Of a DNA stretch of 51,593 nt, positions 11,581 to 24,300 are shown in pieces (the first letter of the stretch is position 1; the number at the start of each line of letters is the position of its first letter). Location of the stretch: the NCBI GenBank assembly GCA_000697335.1, contig JNEM01006726.1:1-51593 (forward strand), written 5' to 3'. The notes below the pieces were generated by a model that saw only the letters and a program-made list of their open reading frames with translations, searched no databases and had not been told where the DNA came from. This DNA comes from Conidiobolus incongruus B7586. Taxonomy: Eukaryota; Entomophthoromycota; Entomophthoromycetes; Entomophthorales; Conidiobolaceae. Made by a program: the position numbers and the translations under genes.

Positions 11581-12010
11581 TGCTTAAATGTCTTGAGATA
11601 CATAATTAAATTGAATGTTATATATGGAAACTTGAAATGATCCAGAAGATTTATTAATATTAGTTTTATTTATAGGACCTAGCCTTACGCCTCTACGCTT
11701 CCGAAATCGATTAAACCATCCTCTATAAGCATTAAATGGCCTCTGTAATATTGTTTGATCAATTTTGAATAGATTGAAAAATGCTTTTAGCTTGCTCGAT
11801 TATAAACAATTTACGTATTTTCATATCGTATGGAATTGAAGTATTTATCCATAAACAAAGGCTCTTTCGCATTTCTTCAATTCTATAGCTTTGTCAATAT
11901 GTGATTGTTTTGGATGCATATTGATTTGTTTGAACTGCAGAATCCCAGATTTTATCAGTATTCTTTTTAATTGCTTAAAGTATTTAAATTGAAAGAAGCT
12001 TCAATCCTCA
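11581..12010 (-). mobile_element. Remnant of a CENP-B/pogo-type transposase DNA-binding region
   Basis: On the minus strand the sequence encodes EEMRKSLCLWINTSIPYD..IRKLFIIEQAKSIFQ and then, in a different frame, RPFNAYRGWFNRFRKRRGVRLG. This is the layout of the second helix-turn-helix of CENP-B-like and Tigger/pogo/Tc5 transposases: a W-I start, an A-K-x-I helix, then G-W-x-x-R-F-x-K-R. A weaker preceding segment (HPKQSHIDKAIE) would be the first helix-turn-helix. At least two frame shifts separate the pieces, and no DDE catalytic domain is visible downstream. I therefore read it as a fossil DNA-transposon fragment. A domesticated CENP-B-like host gene that has since died is an alternative. 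It is less AT-collapsed than the two mariner copies. Confidence 0.5.
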
Positions 12011-12415
12011 CTTAATTTCACCAGCATCCAATTATTGTGAAATTATCATTTTTGTTTCTAATAATACAGCCTTTATTCCTTTTAACCTCTTTCATATCTG
12101 ATTTTAAGTGCACAAATAACCTGACAAATTAATTGTTTAATGGCCTATTTTTTACATACATAATAAATTGTTTTAAACGAATTGGTTTAAAAACCTAAGT
12201 GAAATATGATTTAAAGTTTTGATTGGAATATTGGTATTAAGCAAAAGAGCGAAAAATGAGGGATAGGTATTTGTACAATTTAAATATAAATAATTATTAG
12301 AATTTTATTTTTGGCTTCGATTACTTAAATGAATCGGAAAAATTGTCAGTTTTAGGACGATTAAAATAATACACAATAGATAAAGAATAATTAAATATTA
12401 AGAATGATTTTTGAA
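12011..12415. other. AT-rich intergenic DNA downstream of Dbf4
   Basis: Nothing recognisable beyond the 3' flank of the Dbf4 gene. Confidence 0.5.
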
Positions 12416-14627
12416 CTATTTAAAACTCCAATCGAATTGATCTAGCACTGGACTTTGAGGTGCTTCGTCAAGATAATCCCGTGCACTCTTGCCGTACCAA
12501 TGATTCGGAGAAGATGAAGAAGGGTTAGTAGTACTAGGAGTAAGCTGAGCTACACTTTTGAGAGGGCGTTGTAATTTGGATAAGAGTCTATCAAGACTAG
12601 TAAAATTAGCCGCGTTTTTTGCGAAGGTTTTGTGAGAACGGGTTGTAATATGCTAGTGAAAAAAAATAATATTAGCAAGTGAGTGAAACAATAGACAGGG
12701 TATTTACCTCTTCTAAGTCTTCAAATTTTACTTTACAATTCTCACAATAACCTGGTTTTTTTGTGGGAGGAAGGTGGTGGAGAGGTGATTCGGTGGGTGC
12801 ATTGGATCTCAGAGAGCCAGAAGCCTTACTTAACCTGGATCTGCTAATAGGGTCCGCTAATAACCTTTGCGTGGGAAGAGCAAGGCGAGAAGATCCATTA
12901 TTGGCAGGCTGAGGAGTAAGTGGCTGAGATAGGACGAATGGTGAATCTACAGGATGGGGTGGATGGATAGGAGGTGTGATAGCGGATTCTGCTGCCCTAG
13001 AAACACGCTCTTTATCTCCTAACAGTAATGATTGATTATTTTTGAAAAATGTCGGCGTAGTTGGATGAGGGTATGCAGTAGGATGGTGAGATGACTGGGA
13101 AAGAATGGCGGAAGCATTTGTATATGGTTGAAGATGATTGGGTGGCTTTAATTCCATAGGAGGAACTGCAACAGGAGGTGGTGGATGATTTTTTCGCTTT
13201 GAGACATTAGATGGTTGTACATTAATGAAAGGACAACGCCCAACAGGGACCTGGTACAATCTAGGCCAAGGTGGCTCCTGGCAATCACCTGGAGGTAGAT
13301 ACTCCGCTATCACAGGAGGTCGATGAATCCCCGTCCTATCCTCTACTAATAAATAATAAAAATGTAGATAATGCGTCTCTGAGTGTAATAATCTGGCTCT
13401 GCTTTGAGAGTTTCTCTGAAGTTGAAAGGGAGGAAGTTGCCGTGAAGTAGGTTCAATAATTGGGGGAAGGCCGATATTTGTCCGAGGGGGTGGCATAAAC
13501 TGGTTCGAAGTAGTAGACTGGGATTGGACGGCTAAATTGGGATTAATCAGATACTTCAGTATCCGGTTACGAAATTCTGAAAATGATCATAAAAAAGAGC
13601 AACCGTCAAATAAAATATTCATGGTGTAATTGGAAAACAAAAAAAATAAAAGAAACTAATGTTGCAACTATGTAGAAAGAAAAAGAAAAAAAATACTTAC
13701 TGTCTAAAGACCAAATTTTCATTCCAAATTTCTTAGCTTGAGCCACTACATGATCTCTAGGTTCTAGTAATATATTTTAGTTAATTTTCATATCTATAAA
13801 TAGAAAAATAGTTATTGGAAAAAGAAAAATCAAATAAATACAATATAAATTACCCAAAAACAATATTCAAAGTTGTATTTGAAAAATTGCAATAAATAAT
13901 TACCTGGTGGAGGAAGATTTTTCCTAAATAAATAAAATTAATAAATAATATCAATAATCAACTAAATATTAATTACATGTTAACCATATTGCTGCGATCT
14001 TCAACTGAATAATTAAATGGAGTGGATGCACCATATTCCATTTTCATTCGTTTATTATCCATTGAATCTTCTTCTTTGATCGCTGTAACAGAGATACCAT
14101 TTGGTGGAGAATTGTCTATAAGGTGAGTAACATCCCTTGAAAAGAAAGGTTCTACAGTCTATGAAATGTTATTATTAAATTTAAATTATTTTAAAATCAA
14201 TTTCAAATATATTTACCCCTCCCAATGCTCTAATATCTTTAGCCATTTCAAGTTGTAAGTTATTTGGAACATTATGAAAAAAGAATCTATAGTTAGGGAA
14301 ATGGGAGCGATAATTTTCCACCCACTGACGGAAGCTCGGCTTATTAGAACGTATACTGGTATTGGTTGAAGGCAATGTAATTGGTTCAAATGTAGCCGGC
14401 CTGGTAGTAGTGGAAAGTGATGTTGAGGCAGTGAGAGAAGTTGGTAGATGGTTGGGTTGTATCCTTGTTAGATGAAAAGAGTTATGAAAGGGCTGTTGAT
14501 TTGATTCTTCTTTTGGTTTGATATCGGTAAGCTTGAGATGATTAGAAAAGGGCTGAGATGTAGCTAAATGGTCATTTTCCCTCTTTATGTGATAAGGTTG
14601 GCCGGGGCCATAAGGATTTGAATCCAT
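12416..14627 (-). CDS. DBF4: Dbf4/Dfp1 homologue, regulatory subunit of the Cdc7 kinase
   Basis: Dbf4 binds and activates the S-phase kinase Cdc7, which phosphorylates MCM at replication origins in the nucleus. Six exons, complement(join(12416..12652,12708..13576,13701..13763,13904..13923,13977..14158,14217..14627)), are all in phase and give 593 aa. All three Dbf4 motifs are present. Motif N is a BRCT-like domain at about 98-165 (FRQWVENYRSHFPNYRFFF, then FFSRDVTHLI). Motif M is at about 299-343 (LLVEDRTGIHRPP, WPRLYQV, GRCPFI). Motif C is a CCHH zinc finger whose ligands are Cys503, Cys506, His516 and His522, split by the last intron exactly before His516. The segment VAQAKKFGMKIWSLDKF follows motif N, as in known family members. 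The start is the ATG at 14627; further upstream the frame has only a TTG. The fourth exon counted from the low-coordinate end (13904..13923) is a 20 nt micro-exon. Confidence 0.93.
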
Positions 14628-17600
14628 TGTAATGAGAGGGATCAGAAGTGATAATAAAGGATATAATACAAGCAACTAATCAATTATAAATCACTTAACT
14701 TTTATGATAAATGAGAGGATAAAAGAAAGTGAAATTGAATATATGAAGTTTGAATCAATTGAATTGATTGAATGGAATGAAATTTATGTTGGATTTCTAA
14801 TATGATTTGATACACAATTAATTGTGTGATGAATGAAGTTAATGGAATTATGAATATAATTAAGGGAGATTTTAATAAAATACACTAAATTATATTTCAA
14901 ATATATTTTATTATCTAATCAAATATTGTAAATAAATATATCTGTTTAATATCAAATTTGGGGTACTTTATTGTATTAATAGAAATGTTTTGGGCGTTGG
15001 ATTTTCTTTACATTTAATCATGACTAATTGTTACAAAACTGAAGATTTTACTGAATTTAGTCGAATACTTATGGGTTGAAAATTAGTGTGCTTTATTAAA
15101 TATTTATGTAAATTATATTTCTATATTTATTGATTAAACTATATTCAAAATATATATTATAGCTTTAACGTTTATAAATTAATATTATTGTTTAGTGATC
15201 ATATTTGACTTGATAAATTAATAAAATATAATTTTATTTAGTTAAATTTATTTGATTATTGATTGAAATTGTGAAAATATTCCCTATATAAGGATATCCC
15301 CTAGTTTGATTCAAGTTAAACATTGTCTCACATTAAAAATCAACATTTCAACAATACTGAAATAAATCAAATGCAAAATATTATGAATAATATTTGATAA
15401 AGTAGTGTTATTAAATAGGCGTATGAGTAAAGGAATGTGATTGTAGTTTGGTGTGCGTTGTAGTTAAATATTAAAAAGGAGTGAGTTCAGTTAAAGGGGT
15501 GAAAATTTTGAGTTTTAGATATTACTTTAATTCAGATATTATCCATCGATTCAACCCCAATATGTTTCAACGCATTTAACTCAAAAAGATACTATCAGCA
15601 TTTGACCAATCATTAGGGATCCACAGTTATTAAAACTAATTTTATTCCTGTATCATATTCGTAGATCTTATTACTAGCTCGCTTCACTTACTTAATTACA
15701 CCATCATTTTTCAAAAACATTTTACTCGCTGGATAATAACTTAATTACTTATACCCTATTTATTATTATTTTAAATATATTCAATTATTATAATGTCAAA
15801 TCATCATACCTACCCTTAATTTTCTCATATGCATATATAATATATATATTCTCAACTATGAATATACAGAATTTTTTCTAATAAATCTGAATAATTTCAC
15901 AATTTTTACAATACAAAAGATTTTAAATTTATTAAAATTAAATACTCATTCACTCTTAATTTATCAAATCGCTATTATTTTTTATCTATAAAGGAAAATA
16001 TAAAATAAATAAAAATCTATTATGTAATTGGTTTATTTATGTTTATAAGCTTCTTTAATTGAGTATAAAAAAAATTATTTTTAATATAGTTCATCAAAAT
16101 TAAAATTTTGCCATTGAAGCGTCATTGAGTTATATAATTATTTTTATTGCATATAAAGGATGTTTTATTGAATCTTTATAATATATACTGAACAAAATTT
16201 TAAATATATTTATTGAATTATTACTTAAATTATTTTGGGAAATTAGCTAAATATTGATATTTACAATTGTAATACAACTATGCGACCATAAATGACCCTA
16301 TCCTTCGATTGTAAGTATAAACATTTTGTCAATTATCTATTCACAACAATATATTATTAAGTCTCTAATTTATATGCTCACTCTTATAACATAATTGTAC
16401 AAAAAATTCTTTTCCGAATTCAATTTCTTACTTCAAAAATCACATTGAGGTTGATTCATTCATCATTTCACCTGAGATGATCCAATCCTGCCACACCCAT
16501 CTAAACTATGATAAATAAATTATGATATTTTAGCCATTGTCATTTTATTCATCATAATGCTTCTATATTTGTTTTAAATCATTATCAATCACATTCCACA
16601 TAATTTCTCATTGTAATGTCTTTGCAAAGATTTAGACACCTTTACATGGCATTTGCCATAATTGGAACTATAATTATGATATTGAAGTATTTTTAACAAT
16701 AAGATATTATCAAAATTTCAAGAATAATGCCCAAATAAAATTTCTGCCTTATATTCAGTAATTAACACTGTTTTCAATAGAATATCAGGTAAAAATCATA
16801 ATTTAATAAGGCTTTTGATATAAGTTCAAGTTCTTATAAAAGGCAAAAATAACTAATTACAACCTCCAATTAAGATTGAGTGCTTGAATCTTTTAAAAGC
16901 CCACATGTATCTATTTTGTAGAAAAACATTCTGAGAATTGGTGTAATTTATGGTTGTATTTAATTTTACTAAATTGCCAATTATTGTGTGAACTGTATGG
17001 ATTTAATAGATATTTATAATGATAGTTGAAACAAATTATAGTAAATAGAAATTAAATATATATTAGGATAGTCCTAATATCCTTAATATTTTGATAACAT
17101 TAATTCTATTTTACGCTTATTTGTTTTTATTACTTAATGTCTAGCCACAGTTAATTTTTTTTCCTATGAAATTTAGTCAATATAAAATCATAAAGTTTTA
17201 TCAAAAAACATTATTGACTATTCATTGATTCACACATTTAACTTCTACTCTAGGCTTTGTTAATCAAGTTAGAATACAACACTTAATTATTGAATAGAGG
17301 GTATATTAAATAATCGGCGTAAGATTGGTATTTAATATGCAGAGGAAGAAAATGTAAAATACAGATGAATATCATGAAATGAACAGAGATCTGATTAATA
17401 AAAAAATAATGTATAAAATATGAAAAATTAGATAGAACATTCTAAATGATACTGACTACTCTATAATATCAAAATATAATCATTATTCTGTTATTGATAA
17501 AGTTCAACAATTTATTAATTAGAATAATAATATAGTTCAAGAATAATAATCACACTTCTGATATACTCTAATTTGCTTTAAAATCAGGTGGATTCTAAAT

Positions 17601-18638
17601 AATTATGACGAATTTTCACTGTACATTTGAACAGGATCATGTGTAAAATTCAAACTGAGGGATTTGTAAAAAAATATTATTTAATGCCCCTACATTTGTT
17701 ATTATTTTAATAAATTAATGACAGTTATCTGAATTTATGTTTAAAATATATTCAATCTATTTCAGCTGTATTGAATTAACTTTTGAGTAATTTCTAAAAG
17801 TTAAAATTTAATAGTATGTATATAATTTTGAAATAGTATCGTATATAAAATTTATCAATAGTTGTTTATAAAATTGATTAACAGATTATAACAGAAAAAT
17901 GATTTAAATCAGCCCGTCAACTATCAATACAACATCTGTTCTATACAATCATTGTACAATTTTTTGATTTATATTTGAAAAATGTATCTTTTAAAGTAAA
18001 TTTTGGAACAGATTGAATAGTATTAATATCAAAATTATGAAGTCTTAGATATAATAATCTCAATATGGTAAAATTGGGAAATCTTCATTAATAATTCGAA
18101 AATGTAATTTATATCTATTGAACTTTTGATTTCTTAATTCAATCTAAGCTTCAAGTTTTTATATATTTTTCATTATAATTAATCTCCAATTATTTGATCA
18201 TATGATCCATTACTCAAAAGTCAGAAATAATTCGATATTTGATAATTATTAATGTAATTCTAAGTCAAATCAGAATTGTAAAATAATTGCTTAGTATATT
18301 TGTTGTTATTAATTTTTTACAATAGAATGTATTGATATCAATTGTATATAGTCTAAAGTGAATACGATTAAGCAAACTAATTTTATAACCAGAAAGTACT
18401 GAATTTTACTTAATTAGGTATCTCAATTCATTAAATATTACATCATCAAAACAAATCTTTTATCCCATATGATAAATAGTTCAGAAACAAAGTTCATGAT
18501 TGATATTAAACAGTCTTAATCAATTGCTATTCATATTGAATTCAACATTGATTCAATATTAATCACTAGTATAGTTAGAGGTTTTAGAATAAAACTTGCA
18601 ATATTTTGATTGTAATTTAATAGCATTTGATTTAACAT
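14628..18638. other. 4 kb AT-rich intergenic DNA between divergent genes
   Basis: This lies between the divergent starts of Dbf4 and malonyl-CoA decarboxylase and must hold both promoters. I scanned it for tRNA, rRNA, transposon and coding signals and saw none. Confidence 0.5.
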
Positions 18639-20935
18639 ATGAAACATATTTTATTTTCTTCAAAAACTTACCAAGTAAGTCTATTTATTAAACAAAACTA
18701 CAGTAATAAATTAAATTTCAAATAGACCTATATCTTTACAAAACAACTAATTAAGTTCAACAAATTTCAATATTCAAGTCAATATTTTACAACTTTCAAT
18801 AAATTTTGTAAACCAAGTTCTTTACCCAAAGACGATATTAAAAACTATTGGGAAGATTTAAACCTTGTATTACACGAACCAGGTACTATCATTTTGACTT
18901 ATACCCTAATTTTTACTTAAAAAAATTATTATTGCTATAATAAGCAGGCTTTGAAAATTTTGGTCGTCTCGAAATGAAGTCCAATACCCAAACAATAACC
19001 CACTTACTAAAAACTTGCACGAGTATTCGGAGCGGTCAGGGTGATTTGTTACCTAGTTTGACAGCTAAACAGGCGTGTCAAGCTTACGAAAATTTGGATG
19101 TTAAGGGCAAGTTAAAGTTTTTAATTTTACTAATTAAGGAATTTGGTAAGGGAAAAAAGATATAGTGGCAATATTGAGTATTCACTGAGGATTTTAGGTA
19201 TATCTAGAGATGAGTCTATTCCTCTGGTTAAAGAATATATTCAGAAATATGAATCCAAAGTAAACAGATAATTAAATATACTTAAATATAATATTAATTT
19301 GTATGTTTTAGGAAAATAATCAAGTATTATCAAGATTAGAACAAACTTTAAAACAATGTTTAACGCCAAAGTACGTTCGATTCTTTGATCAAGTATTACG
19401 TTTACCAAATGGAATGGAGTTCTTAGTCAAAATGAGGAAAGACTCGCTAGTAAGCGTCCATTATATTCAATATGATGATTGGCTAATTCATCATCATTTA
19501 GTCCATCTATCAAACCACCAAAGATCGAGATTTATTGACATTCTCGAACTACTTGAAAGATAGTTTACAATCTAGTTTGATGGGGTATTTGAAATTGGAG
19601 AGGATTACTTGGAATTCATCAGCTTTTACAATGGAAAAAGTAAAACTAAATAATATTATATTAACTTAATATTAATTAATTTAAATATTTTAGATGATGA
19701 GCTATGAATACGTCCATCCATTTAAAAATTGGGACGATATGAAACAGTAGCGTTCACTTCATTATTATAGTATAACCTTATTTAATCCTTTTAATAGGCG
19801 TTTAGGTCCAGGCCGCAGATGTTTTGGATTTTTTCACAAGTCTATGCCTCTGGACCCTCTCGTATTTATTCAAGTAGCCCTATTGAAACATATTGCTTCT
19901 AACGTTCCTGTAATTTATCCATTAATAATTTAAAAAAAAATATTATTGATCATTTATAACTTAGTCTATTTTAAATGATCCGTCAGCTGGTACCTTAGGA
20001 ATTGACAACATTACTTGCGCTATATTTTATTCTATCAACACTCAAAAAGGTTACTCATTTGTAAATTAACTGAATCACACAATATATTTAATTTTAATCT
20101 AGGCCTATCTGGTGTCGATCTAGGCAGTTTCTTAATCAAACGAGTAGTAACCGAATTAAAGTCACAGTTCCCTAACCTGTCAACCTTCTGTACTCTTAGC
20201 CCTATTCCAGGTTTAAGAGATTGGATAATCAAAAAAATTGACGAAATTAACCAATCCCAATCCAAGGATAAGTTACTTGAAGCTGACGAACTGTCAAAAG
20301 TTGCTAGCTTAGATAACTCTGGTCAAAACATAGATCCTTTGGCAATTCTTAAAGTATTAAATTATTTCATCATATTATTTTCTTTATATCTAAATCAATT
20401 ACTATTATAGGAGTATGCAACTAATTTCAACTGGTTAACCAATCAAGACACCAAAGTAATTGAAATTCTTCAACCTGTTTTTATGAGATTAGCATCTAGG
20501 TATATTTTATAAAACAACTCTGATTTCTTTTTAACTAAAATATTGGCAGGTATTTAATAGTAGAGAAAAGAGGAAAATATACTTTAAATCCAGTTGGTAA
20601 ATATTATTTGCCACAATTCTTTGTGAAATTATATATTAATACAATCAAATTTAGCTAACTTTCATATTCGAAACGGAGCTTGCATTCATCGATTAAATTG
20701 GATGGGCGATTTGTCAAGTAACTCTTTCGATTATTCATTTATTCATTTATAATGAAACATTATTATAGATTACCGATTAGAAGAATCTTTAGGAATTATG
20801 GTGAATTATAACTATCTCCAACACAAGATTGAACAGGTGAATGAAACATATATGGTTAATGCAACTATTCCAGTATCGAATCCTCAGCTATATGAACAAT
20901 ACAAAGATCAAACTAGAGTGGAATTGTTTCAATAG
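18639..20935 (+). CDS. MLYCD: Malonyl-CoA decarboxylase, 14 exons
   Basis: It converts malonyl-CoA to acetyl-CoA and CO2, in mitochondria, peroxisomes or cytosol depending on the species. Exons join(18639..18674,18726..18882,18948..19145,19198..19259,19312..19449,19502..19639,19694..19746,19798..19909,19965..20049,20103..20353,20411..20499,20550..20596,20655..20717,20769..20935) are all in phase and encode 531 aa. The helical N-terminal domain includes YVRFFDQVLRLPNGMEFLVK. The catalytic GNAT-like domain includes LKLERITWNSSA, GRRCFGFFHKSMP, LGSFLIKRVV (about 332-341), FCTLSPIPG and FHIRNGACIHRLNWMGD (from about 458), which contains the conserved catalytic His. The first 50 residues are basic and rich in Phe, Ser and Thr, consistent with a mitochondrial presequence. 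The C-terminus (VELFQ) is not a peroxisomal SKL-type signal. Malonyl-CoA decarboxylase is absent from Saccharomyces, so its presence is informative for lipid metabolism. Confidence 0.93.
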
Positions 20936-21335
20936 ACCTTATTAAATTCTAATATTGAAATGGTTATTAACCTATTAACTTAAAAAATAAAGCTAATCAA
21001 TGATCAATTGAATCTTAATACATTGAAAATCTATATATTTGCTATTACCAATTCCTTGGCAATTTCCTTGTATCCAACATTATAAAATTAAAATGAACAA
21101 AATCATTTCTCATAACAACCAAAACATTTAAAATTTAAAAAAACACTGAAACTTTGATATTTATTTAATAATACTGATAATAAATATCAATTCGAAAACA
21201 TAGTAAACTTGCAAAAACACTAAACATCCAATCAATAGAAATCTTAAAAATATAATTATGCAAAAAAAAATTACAAATTGAACTCACGAAATTGAGAAGT
21301 AAAGCTGGACTCGAAAGTGACTACATAATATTAAA
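20936..21335. other. Convergent 3' region of MLYCD and Raptor
   Basis: About 400 bp between two convergent stop codons. In the MLYCD frame the bases after its TAG read on with coding-like composition for about 60 codons, interrupted only by TAA and TAG codons (see findings). No separate gene is recognised. Confidence 0.5.
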
Positions 21336-24300
21336 TTAAGGATTAGGTACTGAGCCACTCCAAGAAAATAGAGAAATTTGGGAGTTGGGGATTGCAGGCG
21401 TAGATGATGTAGCTCCAAATAGCATCTGTCTGGGGTGGAAGAGAATCGAACTCATAGGTGTCACCTTATGGCCAAGGAGCATACCTAAAGTAGCTTGGTG
21501 GTGATACAGGGTTCCTAAACTCTGTCCCTGTAGGGTATAAACTTTGGCGCCAGCATTTTCAGTACCACTATAATGATCATTAGTTGAAATTTAACTAATA
21601 TGAATAGATTTGACTTACCAAGCAAAAAGAGGTGCTCTATCATGACCCGAAGCACAGGTAATACTGATATTATTATGGAATTCCGAAATAGCTTTAGAGT
21701 GACGTAAATCGAATATTTTAATATGACCATCGTGACTAAAGAATGGTTAGTATAAAACAAAAAGTTAGAAAATAACAGAATTACCTGGCTGTGACTAATT
21801 CGTACTGATTGCTCTTAGGATGGTGACAATTGACAATTGGGGTGGTGTGATCACGCCAACAGCGGACCATACTCTCACCAGGGTTTAATCTGACGTCGTA
21901 GCCTCTGACACTACCATCTGAGAAGCCTGCCATAATGAAATCACCAACGGTGTGATCTGATGTAAGTGAGACTAAACTAGCTGTTGATCTGGTTGGAAGC
22001 AAACCCATTTGAGATTCTGAAGAAGCATTCCATAGTACAATAGATTTGTGTTCGCCACCTGCAACCAACATACCGCGACTCTGCTGCCACTCCAATACCA
22101 AGTCTTTTGTGAAGAGATTTGTGGATTTGGACTTGCGCGTCGTGGGTAATTCGTTAAGAACGCGCCATGCGGACACTTGTTCACAGTTATCCCAATACTC
22201 TCTGAACAGACGAACGGAACCATCTGAGCTTCCGAGCATTACCATTGCTTCGTCCTCTTCATTGACTAATTTCATAGTGATAATTTTAGAGCTTTCTGGA
22301 GAGATGGGAATACTGAAATGATTAATCTTCTTTTGAGATTCCCAGTTCCATACGCTGACTACATTGGATGTGTCACAAGCAATCATATGAGTTTCAAATT
22401 GATGAAAGATAAAAGATGTCGGAGGTTGGTCTAAGTGAATGGTTCCAAGTTCTTGACCCCATTTAGTGGTTTGTGCCAAAGCACAGTTGGTTGCACCCTC
22501 TGACTTAATCTTACCATTACGCTCACCACGCCAGTTACGTTGATGGTAAGTGATACTACCAGGCTCTTCAGACTCTGGAGGAGACATTTGAGGTTGGAGA
22601 AAATGCTCGCAACACCAAGAATAGTATTCGCTCTCAAGAATCAAATCATTCTTGGAAGCTTCATTGTCAAACTTTGCAGAGCTTATACTACTTAAGGGAC
22701 TAGGCACGACTGGTGCACCAGATAAAAGCTGATTTGAAGCATGTGCAGCGGGATTAGAACCAACTCCCAAATTTGAATTTCCAGCGCCTTTGGAGGTATC
22801 AGTACCATCTGATCCAGCCCAAAGATTTCTAAATGTAAAGGAAGCTGAACGTCTTAAAGATGCGGGAAGTTTGGGCTTTGGAGCACGCACTGTGTTGTTT
22901 TGAGCAGAAAGGTTAATTGCAGAATTGTTGGGGGAGTATGCATTTACAGAAACTGGTGTGGTAGATCGATTGAGAGCGTCATTCATCCAGTCTGATGGTT
23001 CAGATGAATTGAAGACTAGAACATGTAACTGATCCACAAGTTTTTGTGCAGCTTGTGCTACTGATGGCACAGGATCACAAGTTAGGCATAAAACTAGCTT
23101 CCAGAGAGCGGTACATACCAAAGTTTCTGGGTTGGAACGAGTATTAGAAGAGGTAGAAGTAGGAGTGGGAGGAGGGGCTGAAGTCATGGTTAAAGGTCTA
23201 GGTAAGTCTAATTTAGTAGATTCCTGGTTAGTGCCTGAATTATGTTTTGGATTGAATTCAGCATCCAAAAGTTCTTGGGCTATTTCTATGAATTTGTCGC
23301 AGTGTCTGGATATCAAGCGGGAGACTAAGATCACCCATTCAATACGAACTAGAGGAGAGCCATCATTTGCATGGGTAGCTAACTGTACCATTAGTCGTAA
23401 CTCTAAAGAAAGTGTTCGTTCGTCAGATTCTAAGCTGGGCTCGAAAAGTGTCGATAGAGCATATAAGCTAGCAGCTCGAACTTCAGGGATGTCGTCATTA
23501 AACAAACGAATTAATTTTTCATGAGCTTGAAGCTCTAAGCCTTGCCACTTAGCTTCAGGGTATTCTTTCCACAGTTGGCTGAGTAACAAAATTGACCATT
23601 GGCGTAAGAATGGATCTGGGTGTGGAAGATGAGGAAGGGTTTGTTGTAATGTGCGCTTAGCTAAGCATGCTTCTTTACCGGGAAGATAGTTGAAGCACAC
23701 CATAGAGAGAATAAAGGCAGACATTGCTTGAATTTCAGATAAATTGGGTAAACCTTCAGGTGGGTTGCCAAGTAAGCTCACAAAGTACATGAAGCCTTGA
23801 TCTTTAGTCAGATCGACTTGACATGATGGATCTACAACAACTAATCTAGCCCAAATAAAAGATAAAAGAGGCTTAAGCTCAAGGGCAGGAGATTGTAATA
23901 GTTTTAAAACATATGGGAAGATTCCCACTGTTAGAGCTGCAGTGACCGCCCATCTTCCTAAATCTAAAAATTCGTTTAAAAGTCTAAGTGCTCTTAGACG
24001 ATGGCTTTGACTTAGTAAAACTTGCAGTACAATTGGCAATTGGATAGGAGCCTTTTGAGGGTTGTGAATACCACGAGATAACCATAATTCGAAGGCAGTC
24101 AACTGATCAGAGAAGAAGGGACTGTGCTGGTATGGGCTTGGATCACCATTTTCCTCAGCCTGAATCAATTTTGGAAGCTGCGATAGACAAAAGTCCAATG
24201 CAAGATCCCAACTATCCCACATGGGATGATGATTTGTTCTGGGTAATGTTGGTACTGATATTGGATGTAATTTTAGACCACGAAATATCCTATCTGCCAA

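Noticed and set aside
14628-14675. Upstream extension of Dbf4 with a hydrophobic MLVLYPLLSLLIPL start
   Set aside because: That frame begins at a TTG, not an ATG, and a hydrophobic leader makes no sense for a nuclear kinase subunit; the ATG at 14627 is the first in frame.
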